Assembly (NCBI GenBank): GCA_030407085.1
Contig: CM059585.1
Span: forward strand, 3,481,001 to 3,545,000
Origin: Trichopria drosophilae
Lineage: Eukaryota; Arthropoda; Insecta; Hymenoptera; Diapriidae
DNA: 64,000 nt
Direction of reading: 5' to 3'
Below are positions 37,546-50,482 of the stretch, in pieces. Within the stretch, counting starts at the first letter, position 1, and every line of letters starts with the position of its first letter. The translations under genes were made by a program, and so were the position numbers. The notes beneath the pieces are model-generated. The model made no database searches. It was not told the DNA's origin and saw only the letters and a list, made by a program, of their open reading frames with translations.

Positions 37546-40500
37546 ATGCTGCTCTCTATGTGAGTTTGGATCCTTTCTCCACATTTTCATAGTTAGAATT
37601 GTCCCTCAGTCCACACAGATATAATCATGGTTCAAACGAATGTAATTGAATCCTGTGAAGTCTAGGCAAACATTACAATTTCAGATATTCCGATTTCAAA
37701 TGTTTAGAGTCGAACTAAAATTAGATCACTTTCCGAAAATAAAGTCAAAGAAATATTTTTGTGATTCTTGGCGCAGACTTCCATCATTTTAAGTAACTCA
37801 CTATCCACTTCATTCAAAAATTCTACTTAGACAGTCTTAGAGGAAACAAGCAGAGTATGAAATCTAACCTAATCGTATGTCTTTTGCAGGAGGAAGATTG
37901 ACTTAACAACCATAAAAGCTCGATAGCTATAGTAAGGCAGGTGAATCAACTTCGCGACCATGGAACACGAATACATCCCTTGAAGAGGACTCTCGAGCTT
38001 AAAGCATCGATGGAATTACCGACGGGTAATGAGTTTAGCAGGAGGGATAGACTAGATGAGACCCTCGTCTCTGTCTTTCCTGCGTTTCTCTTTCTCTCCT
38101 TTCCTTCTCATCTCAGGATCATTCTGCATCTCGCTCTTATTCTGCAGCATAGACGTATCCACCGGTATTGTCGGATGGTGTGCTGCGATGTCGTAGACTT
38201 CGGCAGCCGACGTTTATTCGATCATTCAAATTATCTCAATACCTCACTACCTTTCTCTCCTCTCCCAACCATCGAGACTTTCGCACGTCGACTCTAACCT
38301 ATAACGTCTCCGCGAAAGGGTGAGAGAAGAATTAATTAAAGGACTGCCTCCATAATCGGTTCTCCCAAAACATTTGATTCGTAGGCGCAGAATAAAACCG
38401 ATTAAATTTAATTAGAAGCCGTCTATCGTTAATCAGTCGCCCGTTGCTTTTCTACATTGGACTGTTTGAATCCGCCTTCGGTAGTCACTTCTAGTAGCTT
38501 ATCAAATCCTTTCGAATAAACCGCATTTTTCGAAATTAAAGTCCCGTGTTCGTCTTACGTTGTAAAAACTGGTCGTGCTTTTCTTAAAGAACATCGAAGG
38601 CTGGAGTATTCTTGTTTCTCCAACCGTTGAATTCTTTGCGCTGCCTTCTTCATCTACATATGTTCTCGTCAGCTGCGCTTTGTTTCGGGAATAAGAGCTT
38701 ATTACGAATGCAAAACTGGCCATTCATATTCAAAATTTGATATCTCGCTCGAGTTCCACGTTGAGGCTAATTTATTCGGGTTCGATCCATGAAGCCGCGA
38801 CAAATCCCTCGAATTTCTCTTTCTTCCGCGTTGAATTACACTGACGCCATTAAAAATTTTCCTTTTATACGGATCTCCACCTGCCGACGTCACCATTTAC
38901 TCTCATAAAATGCGTCTGCTTTCATTACATACAATCGTTATTTTTTATAATTCTCGAAATCTCTTGTAATTGTTAATTTTAAAAAGCATTTTGAATCTTT
39001 TCACAAAAAGTGACTTTAACTTAAAACTGTCCTCCGGCATCGAAACGCAGACTCCATCAACTCGGCAGAAAGCGGTTTCCAACTTTCTCATAACTACCGT
39101 TCCGTACGCATGATCGCTTACCGCCGTTGTCCCGGTTCTTCTCGGCGCGACCAAGCGGTTTCCTTTCTCTCTTGGTTTCTCGTCGAAGAGATAATCATAT
39201 TAGCCGCGCTATAACTTGTCTATGCATAAGCATAATACCGCGCCAGGCCCACTCTTGGTCCTGGGATCCTAGCCAGGATACGGGGTATATTTTACGCGCC
39301 CCTCGCGGAAACCATGCTCCGGTTACTACATGTACCTACACCAGTTCTGCACGGTTGCCACGGGCTCCTTGTCCCCCTTACTCTCACAGGGCTGCATCCA
39401 CACCCGAAGAAGAGATGCAGCGTACAACGTTAATCAGCGTAATTGAATTAAGCACGCGCGACTGTTGTAATTATGACTATTTATAATGATTCCGCGCGCC
39501 CGAGCCACTTTCCCCTCCGACTCGAGAATTAGCTTCCACTAGTCCTCGCTTTTCTGGTCCTTTGCTACGGTGTAACATTCGAGCAGCCGAGTTAAACGAA
39601 ATGAAAAGCGTTTCCTATTACTCAGCATTTGATTACCTCTGGACAACATGTCATTTATTTCGTCCCAAATTCGAGGCTCATTAGGATATTATAGTGTTAA
39701 GTACAAAATCATGCCTATTGTGCTTTAATTTCACAAATTCATTTTCCAAACTTAAAGGTTATCATGATTGTATAATCAATTGTGATACATTATGACTCAA
39801 TTGCGATTACTGAGAGGTAATCAAAAGACGGTTCAGAATTCATGAGGAACTGCATATCATTCGGCACTTACAAAAATCTCCAGGTTTACCCTATGATAAA
39901 CCCATAGAGAACTCATTTACAATATCCAGTCCTGTAATAATATCCAACAATTTATCATTATTCACCAAGTTTTTAATGTTAATTTTGTGAGACATGCAGA
40001 TGCCTCAAAATATCCAAAACCCTATACTCTGAAGGGCACTAGTTGTCTAAGGTACTTTTAGAAAACCGAGCACACCTTTAAGATATTCATAAAAACAGTC
40101 AAGAACTAACTGCAGAAACGTTTAAATAAGTGAACAAATAATACAAGGATGTCTTATTAAGAGAAATATCAGCGGATACGTTTCTGGAGTAAAAGTTTCC
40201 GGAACTTGGAAGGTAAGCTGAATTTCGGAATTCACGCATACGTTACATCTTTTGAAACTAGCAAGTTAATGAAAGCAGGTATTTGGCGAGGATTTCCGAG
40301 CAACTCATTCTCGTATCTCTTAACACCTATACCAGAAGCCTCAACCTTTCGTTCCGCGTGCACTCCCCCCCTTTCATCTTTCTCTTTGTCGAGCAAACGC
40401 GTTCGCAACAAGGCAACATGACTGTTTCACTTTCTCGCAATAGCAGCCCTTCAGTACGCGTCAGAAGTCGCACTTCATTAAGTTGGTAGGTGGCAACACT

Positions 40501-40639
40501 TCTTCCTATCAACCAGGCAGTCGCGGCTTAGGTGTGCCTTACACGAGGCTTGCCTAAGAGAGAGAGTAAGATTAATTGCATTCCGTCGAGAGGCAGTGTA
40601 TTTTAAAGTAAACCGCTGGGGCACCGTTCCTTGCCGACA

Positions 40640-40819
40640 CAAGGGTAAAGAAGAGAGGAAGAATCAGACTCAACGAGATAAGTACAGAGAAGGGAGCGTT
40701 GAGAAGTAAGAGGAAGAGGTTCGGTGAAAATGAGAGAAGCTGAAGGAAATGAGGCAGGGCAAAGGAGACTAGCTAAAAGAGAGAAGGACGGACTGGATGA
40801 AGAGAGGAAACGAGGAGAT
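40640..40819 (+). repeat. Purine-rich, strand-asymmetric tract
   Basis: About 180 bases on the plus strand are dominated by A and G (units such as GAAGAGAGGAAGA, GAGGAAGAGG, GAAGGAAATGAGG), interrupted by few pyrimidines. Similar shorter tracts recur at 41,075-41,112 and 41,525-41,600. Such asymmetry can reflect an expanded GA simple repeat, triplex-prone DNA or splicing-enhancer-rich exon sequence. The first is the simplest reading. Confidence 0.55.
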
Positions 40820-43483
40820 TCCTGCTTCTGATGGAAAGGACTTCAATTCTGTGAAGAGCAGGAAAGACGGCGCCTACGGCCTTGTTGTATTTATCATATA
40901 ATTACCATAATAGAGCTTGAAGTCCTCCTTCCCTTCTCTGTTCTATATAGACCTCGGGCGTGCCACAGCGCGACCGCAAATTGGAAACTGAGGAAATACA
41001 TTTTCCCTAGCGCGAAAACGCTCGACGGCTTCGGACTTGGTCGCGGCTTATCGCCGAAAGTGCATTCTAACCTAGAGAAAGAGATGGTGAGAGAAGGGGA
41101 AGGAAGAAGATGCTATATTCTGAAGTTGCGATTATGCTATTATAATCGTAAATGGAGTCTAAACCATATCCCGTAATATTGTCAAATTTTAATTTACCCA
41201 TTTTTCACACGATAGCTGTATGAACATAAAAATTATCTCAGCTCATTTCGAAAGCGAAAGAATATAATATCATATCCCTCGTCCCGGAAAGAGTAATGAA
41301 GTGGTCAGCCACTGAGAGGGTCGAGCGTTGCCGTCACACTCGAGGCGCGTAAAAACGCCTAAATTGAGCGTAAATAATTATATTTGCATATTAATTGAAA
41401 AGTAAATATTTAATACCAACGGGTTGAAGGACAGAGAAAGGTGACTCGAAGTGTAACGTATATTAGTCGAGGGCAGGCAACCCTCTTACTCCGGGAGTTG
41501 TCCAGCCGTAGGTATACTGGTCACTGAAGGCTGAAAGAGGAAAGAAGAAGCGAAAATCAACGAAAACGAGAGCGGAGAAGAGAAAATGAGGAGAAAAGCG
41601 TGCATGGTGTTGGGTCGACCCTATATATACGCGAATATTATCCATAGCGGTCAGAAAATTCGGCTTAATTTTACCGAACTATACCACAGACGTCGACCAC
41701 CACCGGTATGTATATCTACGAATCCGTTGTTGCCCACCACGGGACGCAAGTGTTATTTTTGTAATTTCGCACGGCGCTAATGGGGATTCGGGGGCTGCCC
41801 AACCCGAATAACAAAAGAGTGCTTACCGCAGAACGTGAATACGTTTACTCCCGTAAATGATCCCATTTCGTGCGGTTCCTTTCTACATCATAGGCGCAGT
41901 GTCGTAAATGAATATTTTATTTTTATGTATCTTCCAAACGCATTAAGATCAATGTAATGGTTCTCCATATAATCCAGTTTCTTTTTTTTTCTTTTGGCCA
42001 TGCGACAGTTCATGCTTCGCAGCGTATGATAGATTCCTCCGGCACATCGATTTTACCTGACCCGAGCGCGTAATGCGGGGGAAAGCTCACTCTGCACGGC
42101 ATATATGGCACGGGAGAGAAAGTGTGCGAGGCAAGCATATTACATCGATCAGGTTTTGATGAGGGGGTGAACCTCGCGGTTTTGCGAAGGGGGATGATGC
42201 CGTCTATTACCCGTTGGAACACCTGAGCCTGACCCGTCTGCCCTTGTCGCCGCCCTCGCCTTCGAGTGTGTAGAAACGAGCACGCACTTCACCTCCTGGC
42301 ACCGCGGCCAAAATGCACAGCCTGCGTATTATCCGGTCTTAAATTATTCTTGGTAAACCGCAAAAATACCTACGCCCCTCAGTACCGTAAGCATATTGTC
42401 GCTCTGTTTCTTTCGTGCGTTGCGTGTTTTTTTCTTCGAACTTGGTTGCTCCAGACATACGTTTAATTACCGATGGCAACGAAACTTTATTTTTGTCACA
42501 GTGAACGCATTTTGTATATTTTAAAAATAAAGGCAAATATCCGTACGAATATCTTGACAAAATATAACATAATGGGTTCCCATAGATCTCTGGAGACAAG
42601 GGGGATGAGATACGGCTACGTCGATTATGGCAAAAGTTGAGTCAGGAGCGACACATCGGCCGTCAGGTCCGGTCCGATAAAAGACGGATGATTCGACGCC
42701 CGTTGTAGTCGATCGGTCTCCGAGCTGTCGCACTCGAAGATGAAATGCACCCTTGGCGTCCTCGACTCTCGCCATCCTCATACAACAAGATTCCCCACAC
42801 CTACAGTACTCCTGCAGTATTCTTTTTATACTTAACCCTGTGAGAAAGACGCAAATTTACGGGCAACAACGCGCGTCCCTACTTCGCGGGATGAATACGG
42901 AAGTTGCGTTTCGGCATACAAATTTGTCGATATGGCTAAGAAGACGGATATTTTTTGGAGAATAACCCTCCGAAAATAGCCGCATGTTGCAGATGTCGCG
43001 TATAACTTAAATGTAAGTATTGTTCACTTTCCAATCACGCCAACAATTTGAATATTAAGTTCAGTTGAATGGGGTAGATATGCAATATTAAAAGTCGTGG
43101 AAAAGTTTTGCAATTCTTTAAAAGAACCTAATTTTCTGATGGAATGTTTTTTACCGCTACACCGTTGTATTGCTAAAGCAATTAAACAACGCTGAAAAAA
43201 GATAGATTCTCATCCATGAATGTCATATTCTCAATGGTTGAAGAAGATGATGCTGGAGTAACCGAGTCTTATTAGCTGCAATATGTAGCGGATGGTATAT
43301 TGTATAATAGATTAATTATGACTACCAGGATGATGCATCATCTCTTTTTTGACCTTACATGCATTATATTCGTTATAAATGGGCGCGTAACTAAGTGTAT
43401 CCATAGAACTGGTTCGCTCCTCTTTCGTCGTCTATTTCCAGAAGGTACGAAGTTGCCGTGGAATACTACATTATTTCTTGATG

Positions 43484-43948
43484 TCAAATAAAGCAATTAG
43501 CGTGTGCCCTGGTCCTGCTCTGACCAGGGTCTTGGGGTTCTAGCCCGTGTAATCTGGCCTGGGTCCCTAACGTGTGCGACATCTTCATCAGAGTCAACCC
43601 CACCTCCGGATGATTTCGTCCGCCGCCTCCTTTCCTGCTTCCCCTATACGACCACCACCCTTCCCTACTCCGCCAAGACGTCACGTGACGGTGCCAAATG
43701 GAGATGGAAACTGGACAATCGTGGATGTTCGACGAAGAAAGAGATACGGCAAGTAGAGAAGCCGAGGGGGTGCTAGAGGGAAGCTGGATAGGTGGTGGTA
43801 CGGTAGTTATCCGAGCGAGCGCGGGGCTTCCAAGGGAAATTTCACAAAGGCTGACCTGTTCGTAATGAATGTTATATAACCCTTTTAATGCTTTACGCCT
43901 CTTAGATTTTTCAGAGAGCTCTCCACGGTCCTTCTCTTCTTTCCTCAT
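43484..43948 (-). other. Longest open frame of the window, 154 codons, unassigned
   Basis: ATG-initiated (MRKEEKDRGELSEKSKRRKA...), with a charged N-terminus, a Ser/Pro/Leu-rich middle and a Gly/Arg-rich part (SRKGGGGRNHPE). No known domain, signal peptide or membrane segment is recognised. A 90-codon frame overlaps it on the other strand (43,504-43,776). GC is high here, which lowers stop frequency. It most likely arose by chance; an exon of a rapidly evolving gene or lncRNA cannot be excluded. Confidence 0.12.
43507..43529. repeat. 8-bp GC-rich hairpin
   Basis: CCCTGGTC (43,507-43,514) pairs perfectly with GACCAGGG (43,522-43,529) around CTGCTCT. It lies inside the 154-codon minus frame. 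No terminator or RNA gene is implied. Confidence 0.5.
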
Positions 43949-44894
43949 TTCCCCTTGTCCTCTTGAGTTCTTGCTCTTTCTCGCGCTCGTGCCGCGTCAG
44001 TGTCAGCACTCTCGAAAGCCGCCAGACGCACGGAAATGTCGGAAAAAGAAGCACGGTTCGAGAGCGCAGGAAAAAAGAGAGCAAGCGAGCCTCCAGGGTA
44101 GGTAATTATGTGGCGGACGTAAATTAAGCTTGTTTAGATTGGGATTTTTATTAAGGGTCTTTATGAGAGAGTGGCCCAGCGAAATGGCGCTCGAGGTGTC
44201 TTTCAACCTGACGCAAAAGAGGTTTTAACCAATTCGTTTACTGTTCAGTAGAATACACTAAACCTAACCTCCTATTGATAACTTCATGAGTTTCTTATCT
44301 ATACAAACGCGGCACTCTTCTGACTGGCTCAACTTAGAAGTGCGTTTCTTATTTTCAGCGACGGCCATCAAATGCAATTCCCATCTTTCTCAAACGGGAG
44401 ATACGAGTCTTTAGCGCCCTCTGTTTGCTCGAGCACTGGCTATTCCCAAAGAAGTCGTAACCAATGATCACAATATACAAGGAAAACACGAAACAGATAA
44501 GTAAGCATTAGCGTAACTCTGCTTTAGTACTTTCTCGAACGCTCCGTGACCATCGGTATAAGCTCTATTTTGTTTCTCACTGACCATTCTTGTAGATGCG
44601 ATGGGGGAGACCATGTAATTACGAAGGATATACATACGATACATTATGTGGTCAGCTGTACATATGTATGGTGGTACTAAAAATAGAACTTCGTACACAC
44701 CACGAAACATTTTGCTATAACGATTTCTCTGCAGAATATGTACGCAACATTTTTGTATGATTCAAGCTGACTTTGACGAATGTCTTTAATTGACTTCTCA
44801 GCAAAGCTTATCTCAATACCTCGCACAATAATACTAAGGAATGTAAATCTCGCTAGGTAGGTGTAACAGTAGAGCATCGCGGTACGTCAAATAG

Positions 44895-45320
44895 TTAACT
44901 GCTTTCGCACGAAAGCACCGAGAAGTTTGGAAAGCAACTCGCGACTTGCATGTGTATACGTACATTACGTATGGACACGTATATATATATCGAAGATATA
45001 TATGCACGTACACGCCGGTTGAGATACGCATGCCTACGATCCAGCGAACGTAGGTAAGTTCTTGGGAAGTTTAATTCAACTGGGTGGGCAGTCGAGCGAA
45101 AATACTGAATGATTTGTTGCAAATCGAAAGCATCCAGCTTTTGATAATCGCTGCTCTGTTTTAGCCCCAGAATATTTATGAAGAAAGTTACAATGATCTT
45201 TGAACGCTTATTTTGACACTTTGAAAATAAGTCAATTACAATTGAACCTTGTTTGTCACCCAGATAAGAAAACATGAAGCGACAATAGACAGGATCATTG
45301 ATCGATCTAGATGAAATCAT
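44895..45320 (-). other. Unassigned 141-codon open frame
   Basis: From the ATG at 45,320 the frame reads MISSRSINDPVYCRFMFSYL and continues through a mixed, globular-looking composition to a segment rich in Tyr, Arg and Ile. The end of the frame crosses the alternating purine-pyrimidine repeat at 44,950-45,012, where the 'protein' becomes AYISSIYIYVSIRN. Translating a simple repeat argues against a real gene. No motif is recognised. Confidence 0.1.
44949..45012. repeat. Alternating purine-pyrimidine tract with AT hairpin
   Basis: The stretch is mostly alternating TG/TA/CG dinucleotides. ATATATAT (44,983-44,990) and ATATATAT (44,996-45,003) pair around CGAAG. Related TGTG/TATA-rich sequence recurs at 45,658-45,693, where GTATACGTGTG occurs twice about 22 bases apart. 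This is simple-sequence DNA. Confidence 0.6.
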
Positions 45321-46694
45321 AAGCAATTAGCATAACTCATTAATCTAATTCATCATCCTTTTATAGATGTAAACGACGTGGGTAAATTGCCGCAGTTGCT
45401 ATTAATATATATTCCTGGATCGAAAATGAGACGCAGTTAAAATCTTAGGCTGCGTCGTAGAGTATTGAGATTCGAGAGGCGATCAGAGAGGGTAGTTTTA
45501 TGTGATAGCGTGGCAAACTGGTTAGCATCTCTTGCTCTCTTTCTCGATTAGGCTTCGCCGTCATTAAAAGTTTATAAAGAAGGCAAGCTGTGCGAACTCC
45601 CGAGGAGCAAAGATGGTCGGGGTGGCGTCGAAGAAGACGAAGATAGAAATTGTGCAAGTATACGTGTGCGTGTATATGAGTATACGTGTGTAAGCGGGTG
45701 AGACTCCAAGTAAGTTTTCTCATGTGCAATGCATAATGAGGGGAAGCAGACGGCGCAAAGGGCCTACAAATGAGGCTCGGGTTGTGCCTGTATATCTCTA
45801 CGTCTATACGAACAACCTTGCAACCGAGTACTTACAATATTATCAAGGTACTGACGAAATCTTGACAGTCTTGAGAGCAACACTTTCCTCAATCAAAACG
45901 TTTGAACTCCGACCGTCTCTTTCAGAGAATTTGGAGTTTCACTTCGTTTTTAAGACATGATATTTTTTTGGGTCATGACGGTTATTTGAAATCATGGAAT
46001 TCAGTAACAAATACGACAAGAGATTTGTTATATCCATTTTCTACAATGTTTAGTGCTCATATATCATTAAATTAAATATACAATTAATTTTAAAAAAAAT
46101 TATTTAATTTACTTAAAATATATTAATAATTTATTATAGCTTGAACTGATATGAAAAAAAAATGAATGTGCTTTTTTCATGACTTCCAGGACCGTTGAGT
46201 ACCAATCTGGAAATCTAACGCGGATCTATTATTGCAATTCAAGAAAACTGAACTATCCACTTCAACAAATTTAATTTACAATTGTTTAACATTAACGAAA
46301 ATGGGGTTTATGATGTTTTCTAGGTTACTGAGAAAAAAATCTAAAATACCGAATTATGTCAGATAGAGTTCTATATGGGGGTCCATCAGGAGCTAACTTT
46401 TATTATTACAACCTATTTTTTAACTGAAATCAATGTATATATGGATTCGAGGTGTGATTATGAATGAAAACAAAGAAACAAGAAAAGCAATTTTGTGGCG
46501 TCCACTTTCATGTGAAGCAGGCAAACATCGAAAATATTGCACAGTGGGCGACTAAGATCGTGTTTTACACATGAACATATGTAGATTTTCAAGATACCTA
46601 ACTGAATTTAAATTTTATTAAATTTTGCAAACAAATTTTTTCTTTAAGCTGTATTTTAAAAGTTACAACTAGTTGAAAATTTAAAAAATCAGAA

Positions 46695-46948
46695 CAAGTT
46701 ACAACCTTGAACAAAATGTTACCATAAACCTTGACAAATACTGTAGAAATTTGGAAAATTTCAAAATGGTGAACCGATGCTGTCGGTAATTAAAAGGTAT
46801 TACAAAAGTGAATAAACGAAATGTCATTGATAACAAATTTCAAATGCTTTAAAAAATAGACTCCATCGGATCTCCATTTTAAAAATTTCCAGTTTTGTAG
46901 AGGGTTTGTCGAGGTTTACAGTAAATTTTTGTTGAAGGTTGTAACTTG
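46695..46948. mobile_element. Inverted-repeat element with 75-bp arms
   Basis: The arm CAAGTTACAACCTT... (46,695-46,769) matches the complement of 46,874-46,948 at about 60 of 75 positions without gaps, around a 104-base spacer. The conserved blocks are CAAGTTACAACCTT, AACAAAA, TAAACCT and AAAATGG. Weaker similarity may continue outward, for example CACTTTCATG near 46,505 against its counterpart near 47,040, so the full element may be about 550 bp. Target duplications are not resolved. It is an old non-autonomous element. Confidence 0.6.
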
Positions 46949-47414
46949 CGATGCTGACTTTGAAAATTACATTCACAAATGGTTTTGTTCGTAAAAAAAT
47001 GAATTTTTTATTTTTCACAATTTAATGTTTTTTTTATGAAAGTGCATGACTAAGCTTGAATCTGAGAAGTCAGTCCTATTTTTATAATTTTGCCTTTTTT
47101 TCAAATTTTCAACAAAATACATCTCAAAAAAGAAATAAAACATCGTTTGCTGATAAATAAATAAATAATCATTTTAATTTTATTACAATAATAATATTTT
47201 ATCTTATTTTTCGATAGTTTTATGCAAAAATTAATTATTTACATGTTATATATACATATTTGGTATGCAATAATTTAAAAGAGAGTTCTAGTTGAACAAG
47301 AAAAAAATAAAGAACTTATTTAACCGGAAACTTTTTTGAGCATATTTTGCCCGATACTGCATGAGTACACAAACAAACATTTTTGGGAGATAATTTGAAC
47401 CATAATATATAAAT

Positions 47415-47528
47415 AAATTATTGCTGTTTAAAGGTTTCATTCCAGCTTTTAAGTAAATAATAAATAGAACAATTTATTTTCAAAAATCTATATATATATA
47501 TAATGAAACCTTTAAACAGCAATAATTT
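47415..47528. repeat. 27-bp perfect inverted repeat around a 60-base AT-rich spacer
   Basis: 47,415-47,441 (core TTATTGCTGTTTAAAGGTTT) and 47,502-47,528 are exact complements over 27 bases. The right arm abuts a (TA)7 run at 47,489-47,502. A perfect 27-bp match in a region where every other repeat is strongly diverged points to a recent origin, such as a templated inverted duplication at a break or a young foldback element. Confidence 0.75.
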
Positions 47529-48960
47529 GAAGAAGAATACGTTCTAAACTACAAAACTTGTCGTAAATAATTTTACGACACCATGTTTAACAGTAGATCG
47601 AGATTCGAGAATAGTTTTCAAAATATTTCTGGTCCAAAGATAGACGGGTACTGGCTAGTATTAGGACAGGGCACTACTTATGCATTCTAAAACACTGTCT
47701 ATTTTTCCCGTCATTTCCCGACTACAGCCCGTCCAGTGTCTTTTGCTAGGATTGCATTTTAAATTTAAAATTTGTCAAAATATGACCATTAACTTTCACA
47801 ATATTAAACTAAAGAAGGCAGAAATTACGTAGCTGAAAAGTAGTTGCAAAATATATTACTTTTATTATTATATCTCGCGATAAAAGTCTCAAGATTCTTT
47901 CAAAGGATTTAATATATTATAAATAATTCCAGTTATAAACAACCGAAAATAAAAAAGTCATTCACATGATTTCAAATATGAAAATTCTACTATAAAAACA
48001 ATTTGTATTAGTGTACTTTATACCAAATAACATGCAAATCTACTTTAACTTGTAAGGTAGAACTACAAAGTACAATTTAAAAAAAGGAGTTATATTTTAT
48101 TATCTTTCTTTCTTAAGAAGAAGAAAAAAAAACAAAATTTACTACATAAAATTTATTTTTACCCGAGACAATTGAATTCTTTAGCAGCCAATGTATATGA
48201 TAGATAATTCACTAGATATGCGTAAATACATTCGGAATATACTTACCGCTATATAATTTAAATGAATATATGAAAATCGATGTTCTTTGGTATTTTTTTG
48301 CGTTCTTTCAGTTGGCGTTTAGAATAGAAACTGATATACCAAATGTTGTTTGGAATTAACTTTAAGCTGCCGCTTTAATTTGTAACTCAGTATTTTAATT
48401 TCTTTAGAACGATGCAATTAATGTTTAAACATAAAAATTATGAAATTCGGAAAATTTATTTCAACAAAACAGTTTCAATATTTCCGTCGAAATGCCGAAC
48501 ATTTGCAAAATTTTCCAAACTTAGTGATCGGCTTTAAATGAATAGTTTAAATTCGAAAATTTATTACGTCACGCTGAAAGTTAAAAGTTTTATGTCAATC
48601 CATGGATCTATTATCGTTAATGCAATCATAAGGGATCTGTTGTTGTACACAGTTAGAACTTAAGTAGTTAATGGAACGATTTTATAATAGTAAATCGCTT
48701 TACTACAAACCAATATAATTATTCCATTTAGTATTTTCCGGTACTTAAATCTTTTGTACATAACCTCAAATATCAACTATAATCTTTCATATTGTTAATT
48801 CTACTATTTGCATATGTTAAAATTGTTTTTACCATTTCTTCATGGTTCCATTAACCCTTTTTTATCTGTATGAATCGTGTACCAAGATTAAAAGTAATGG
48901 CTTCAATATATTATTGATGAATCTATATTTCGGTTTTATACATTACCTTGTTCATATTTT

Positions 48961-48978
48961 GGCGGGAGTAGTCCCGCC
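48961..48978. repeat. 7-bp GC-rich hairpin
   Basis: GGCGGGA (48,961-48,967) and TCCCGCC (48,972-48,978) pair perfectly around GTAG, in strongly AT-rich surroundings. It lies inside a 61-codon plus frame (48,842-49,027) that I do not regard as a gene. Confidence 0.5.
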
Positions 48979-50482
48979 CTGTGAAGGACGACTCTGTAAC
49001 AAAGAAAGGAAAGTTTTGTTAATATAAACGCTAAATGCCAATTTGTATTATAAAAACTATTTAAATATCAAATAACTGTATAATAAATTTTATATGATAT
49101 TTTATTATTTATTTAATAATTACCCTGAGTGGCAAAAATGACATTTCAACAATTCAACCCGGTGAAAAATAGATCCTAATCTTAGTAATAGTTACCATCT
49201 ACAAGTTTAAATATACAGTTTATTTTTAACAGGATGAAACAATTATCTGTAAACAAATTCTTGTAAATAAAACTGCGATTTCTCGTAAAATTTTAACCAA
49301 ATTTTATTTTGTACATAGCAAAACCATATAAATTATACATATTAAAAATAATGAACCTAAAAAGATTATTCATTATTACATGCTATTAGACTAAATTAAA
49401 TATAAATGAATGTATATTTATTAACTATAACTGTGTTAATCTCAGCCTTTACTTAAAAACGGATTTTAGATAAGAACATAATACATGATCCTTTTGCCTA
49501 AAATTACATTAGGTTAATACAGCATAAGAATTTATTTTAACCGCCCATACTAGTGTATATGGTAAATTGAGACTAGATATGACGGATTAGAATATTCATA
49601 AGACAATAACTTGACAAATGTTCATACTACTGACAAATGACGAATTTTATACTAAAATAGTAAAAATTTAATTTTGTGGATGGTATTAATGATTGTCATT
49701 GAAAATGTACAGCTGATGATAGTAAATCGTGACAGTAAATTACTTCAAATATTGATGTCAGTTTATCAGAATCATCTAGGGATGATTGACCACTGTTGGC
49801 CAATATCAAGTAACAGGAAGAAGCGATGACCAACCTAGACTGAATTCAATAAAACTTCTTATCAAGACTAAATAAAAATGAATTCTAGGCTTAGGATATA
49901 TATTTCGACTACACTAATGTATAGTAAGACTAGTACATTGTGATCCATGATGCATAGATTTAAATTGCCTAGTTCAAATTTGGGTTAGTCTGGACGATAA
50001 CTTCATATTTCAATGCTTATTTTTAATGGTCAAATGGTATTATGTTTTAGGATATGATTTGTTGTACAAATTGTCGACTCAAAAATAAATTCCGATTAAA
50101 TCCAAGTTCAAAAAGATTCTTGTGAAAATCAGATATTATTGAATCAAATCAGATGAAAAAAATATTAGTATAAGTCATCTTAAGACTCAGTGTTGTTCAT
50201 ACAATTCGACTATAATAGAATATAGAATAGATCTAAACGAATATGATTTTTTTTATAATGTTTTGTAATCGACATTTTTATCTTTTGTCCATTTAGAAAA
50301 TCTTAGATCTAATCCAATCGTCTGTGTGTATGGTTTGTACCGAGAATAAAACGAATTCGATTTGAACTTGTTGCCTGGCGAATGAGTTATGAAGATTTTT
50401 TTATTAATAATATTTTGGTAGTAAATTAGTAACCTTTAGTCTGGTATTAACAAGTTTTTTATTGTTTTGTATATAACAGTTG

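Larger units (their letters stand above)
32280..37900. other. AT-rich block 4, non-coding
   Basis: Very AT-rich, with frames under 90 codons and no recognisable protein. The 87-codon ATG frame at 36,781-37,044 ends in a Tyr/Phe/Ile-rich hydrophobic stretch, but nothing supports it as a gene. Notable structures are a 12-bp palindrome AACATCGATGTT (32,596-32,607), a GGAGTGAA/TTCACTCC inverted repeat (33,952-33,990) and the long hairpin at 37,436-37,545. Confidence 0.6.
37900..45960. other. Moderate-to-high-GC block 4 with strand-biased purine and pyrimidine tracts, no callable gene
   Basis: CpG-containing DNA with pyrimidine-rich plus-strand stretches near 38,060-38,115 and 43,910-43,990, and purine-rich ones at 40,640-40,819, 41,075-41,112 and 41,525-41,600. 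TATA-like sequences occur near 40,943 and 41,619 without further promoter support. Frames up to 154 codons exist on both strands and overlap. Alternating purine-pyrimidine simple sequence occurs near 44,950-45,012 and 45,658-45,693. Confidence 0.5.

Noticed and set aside
38778..38792. B-box-like GGGTTCGATCC on the plus strand
   Set aside because: The 70 bases upstream do not fold as a tRNA and lack an A box.
40943..41650. TATA-like sequences CTATATAG and CTATATATACGCG
   Set aside because: No start element, downstream ORF or other promoter support; such 8-mers are common.
44260..44272. Telomere-like CCTAACCT
   Set aside because: A single occurrence of the insect telomere-related hexamer pattern, not a tandem array.
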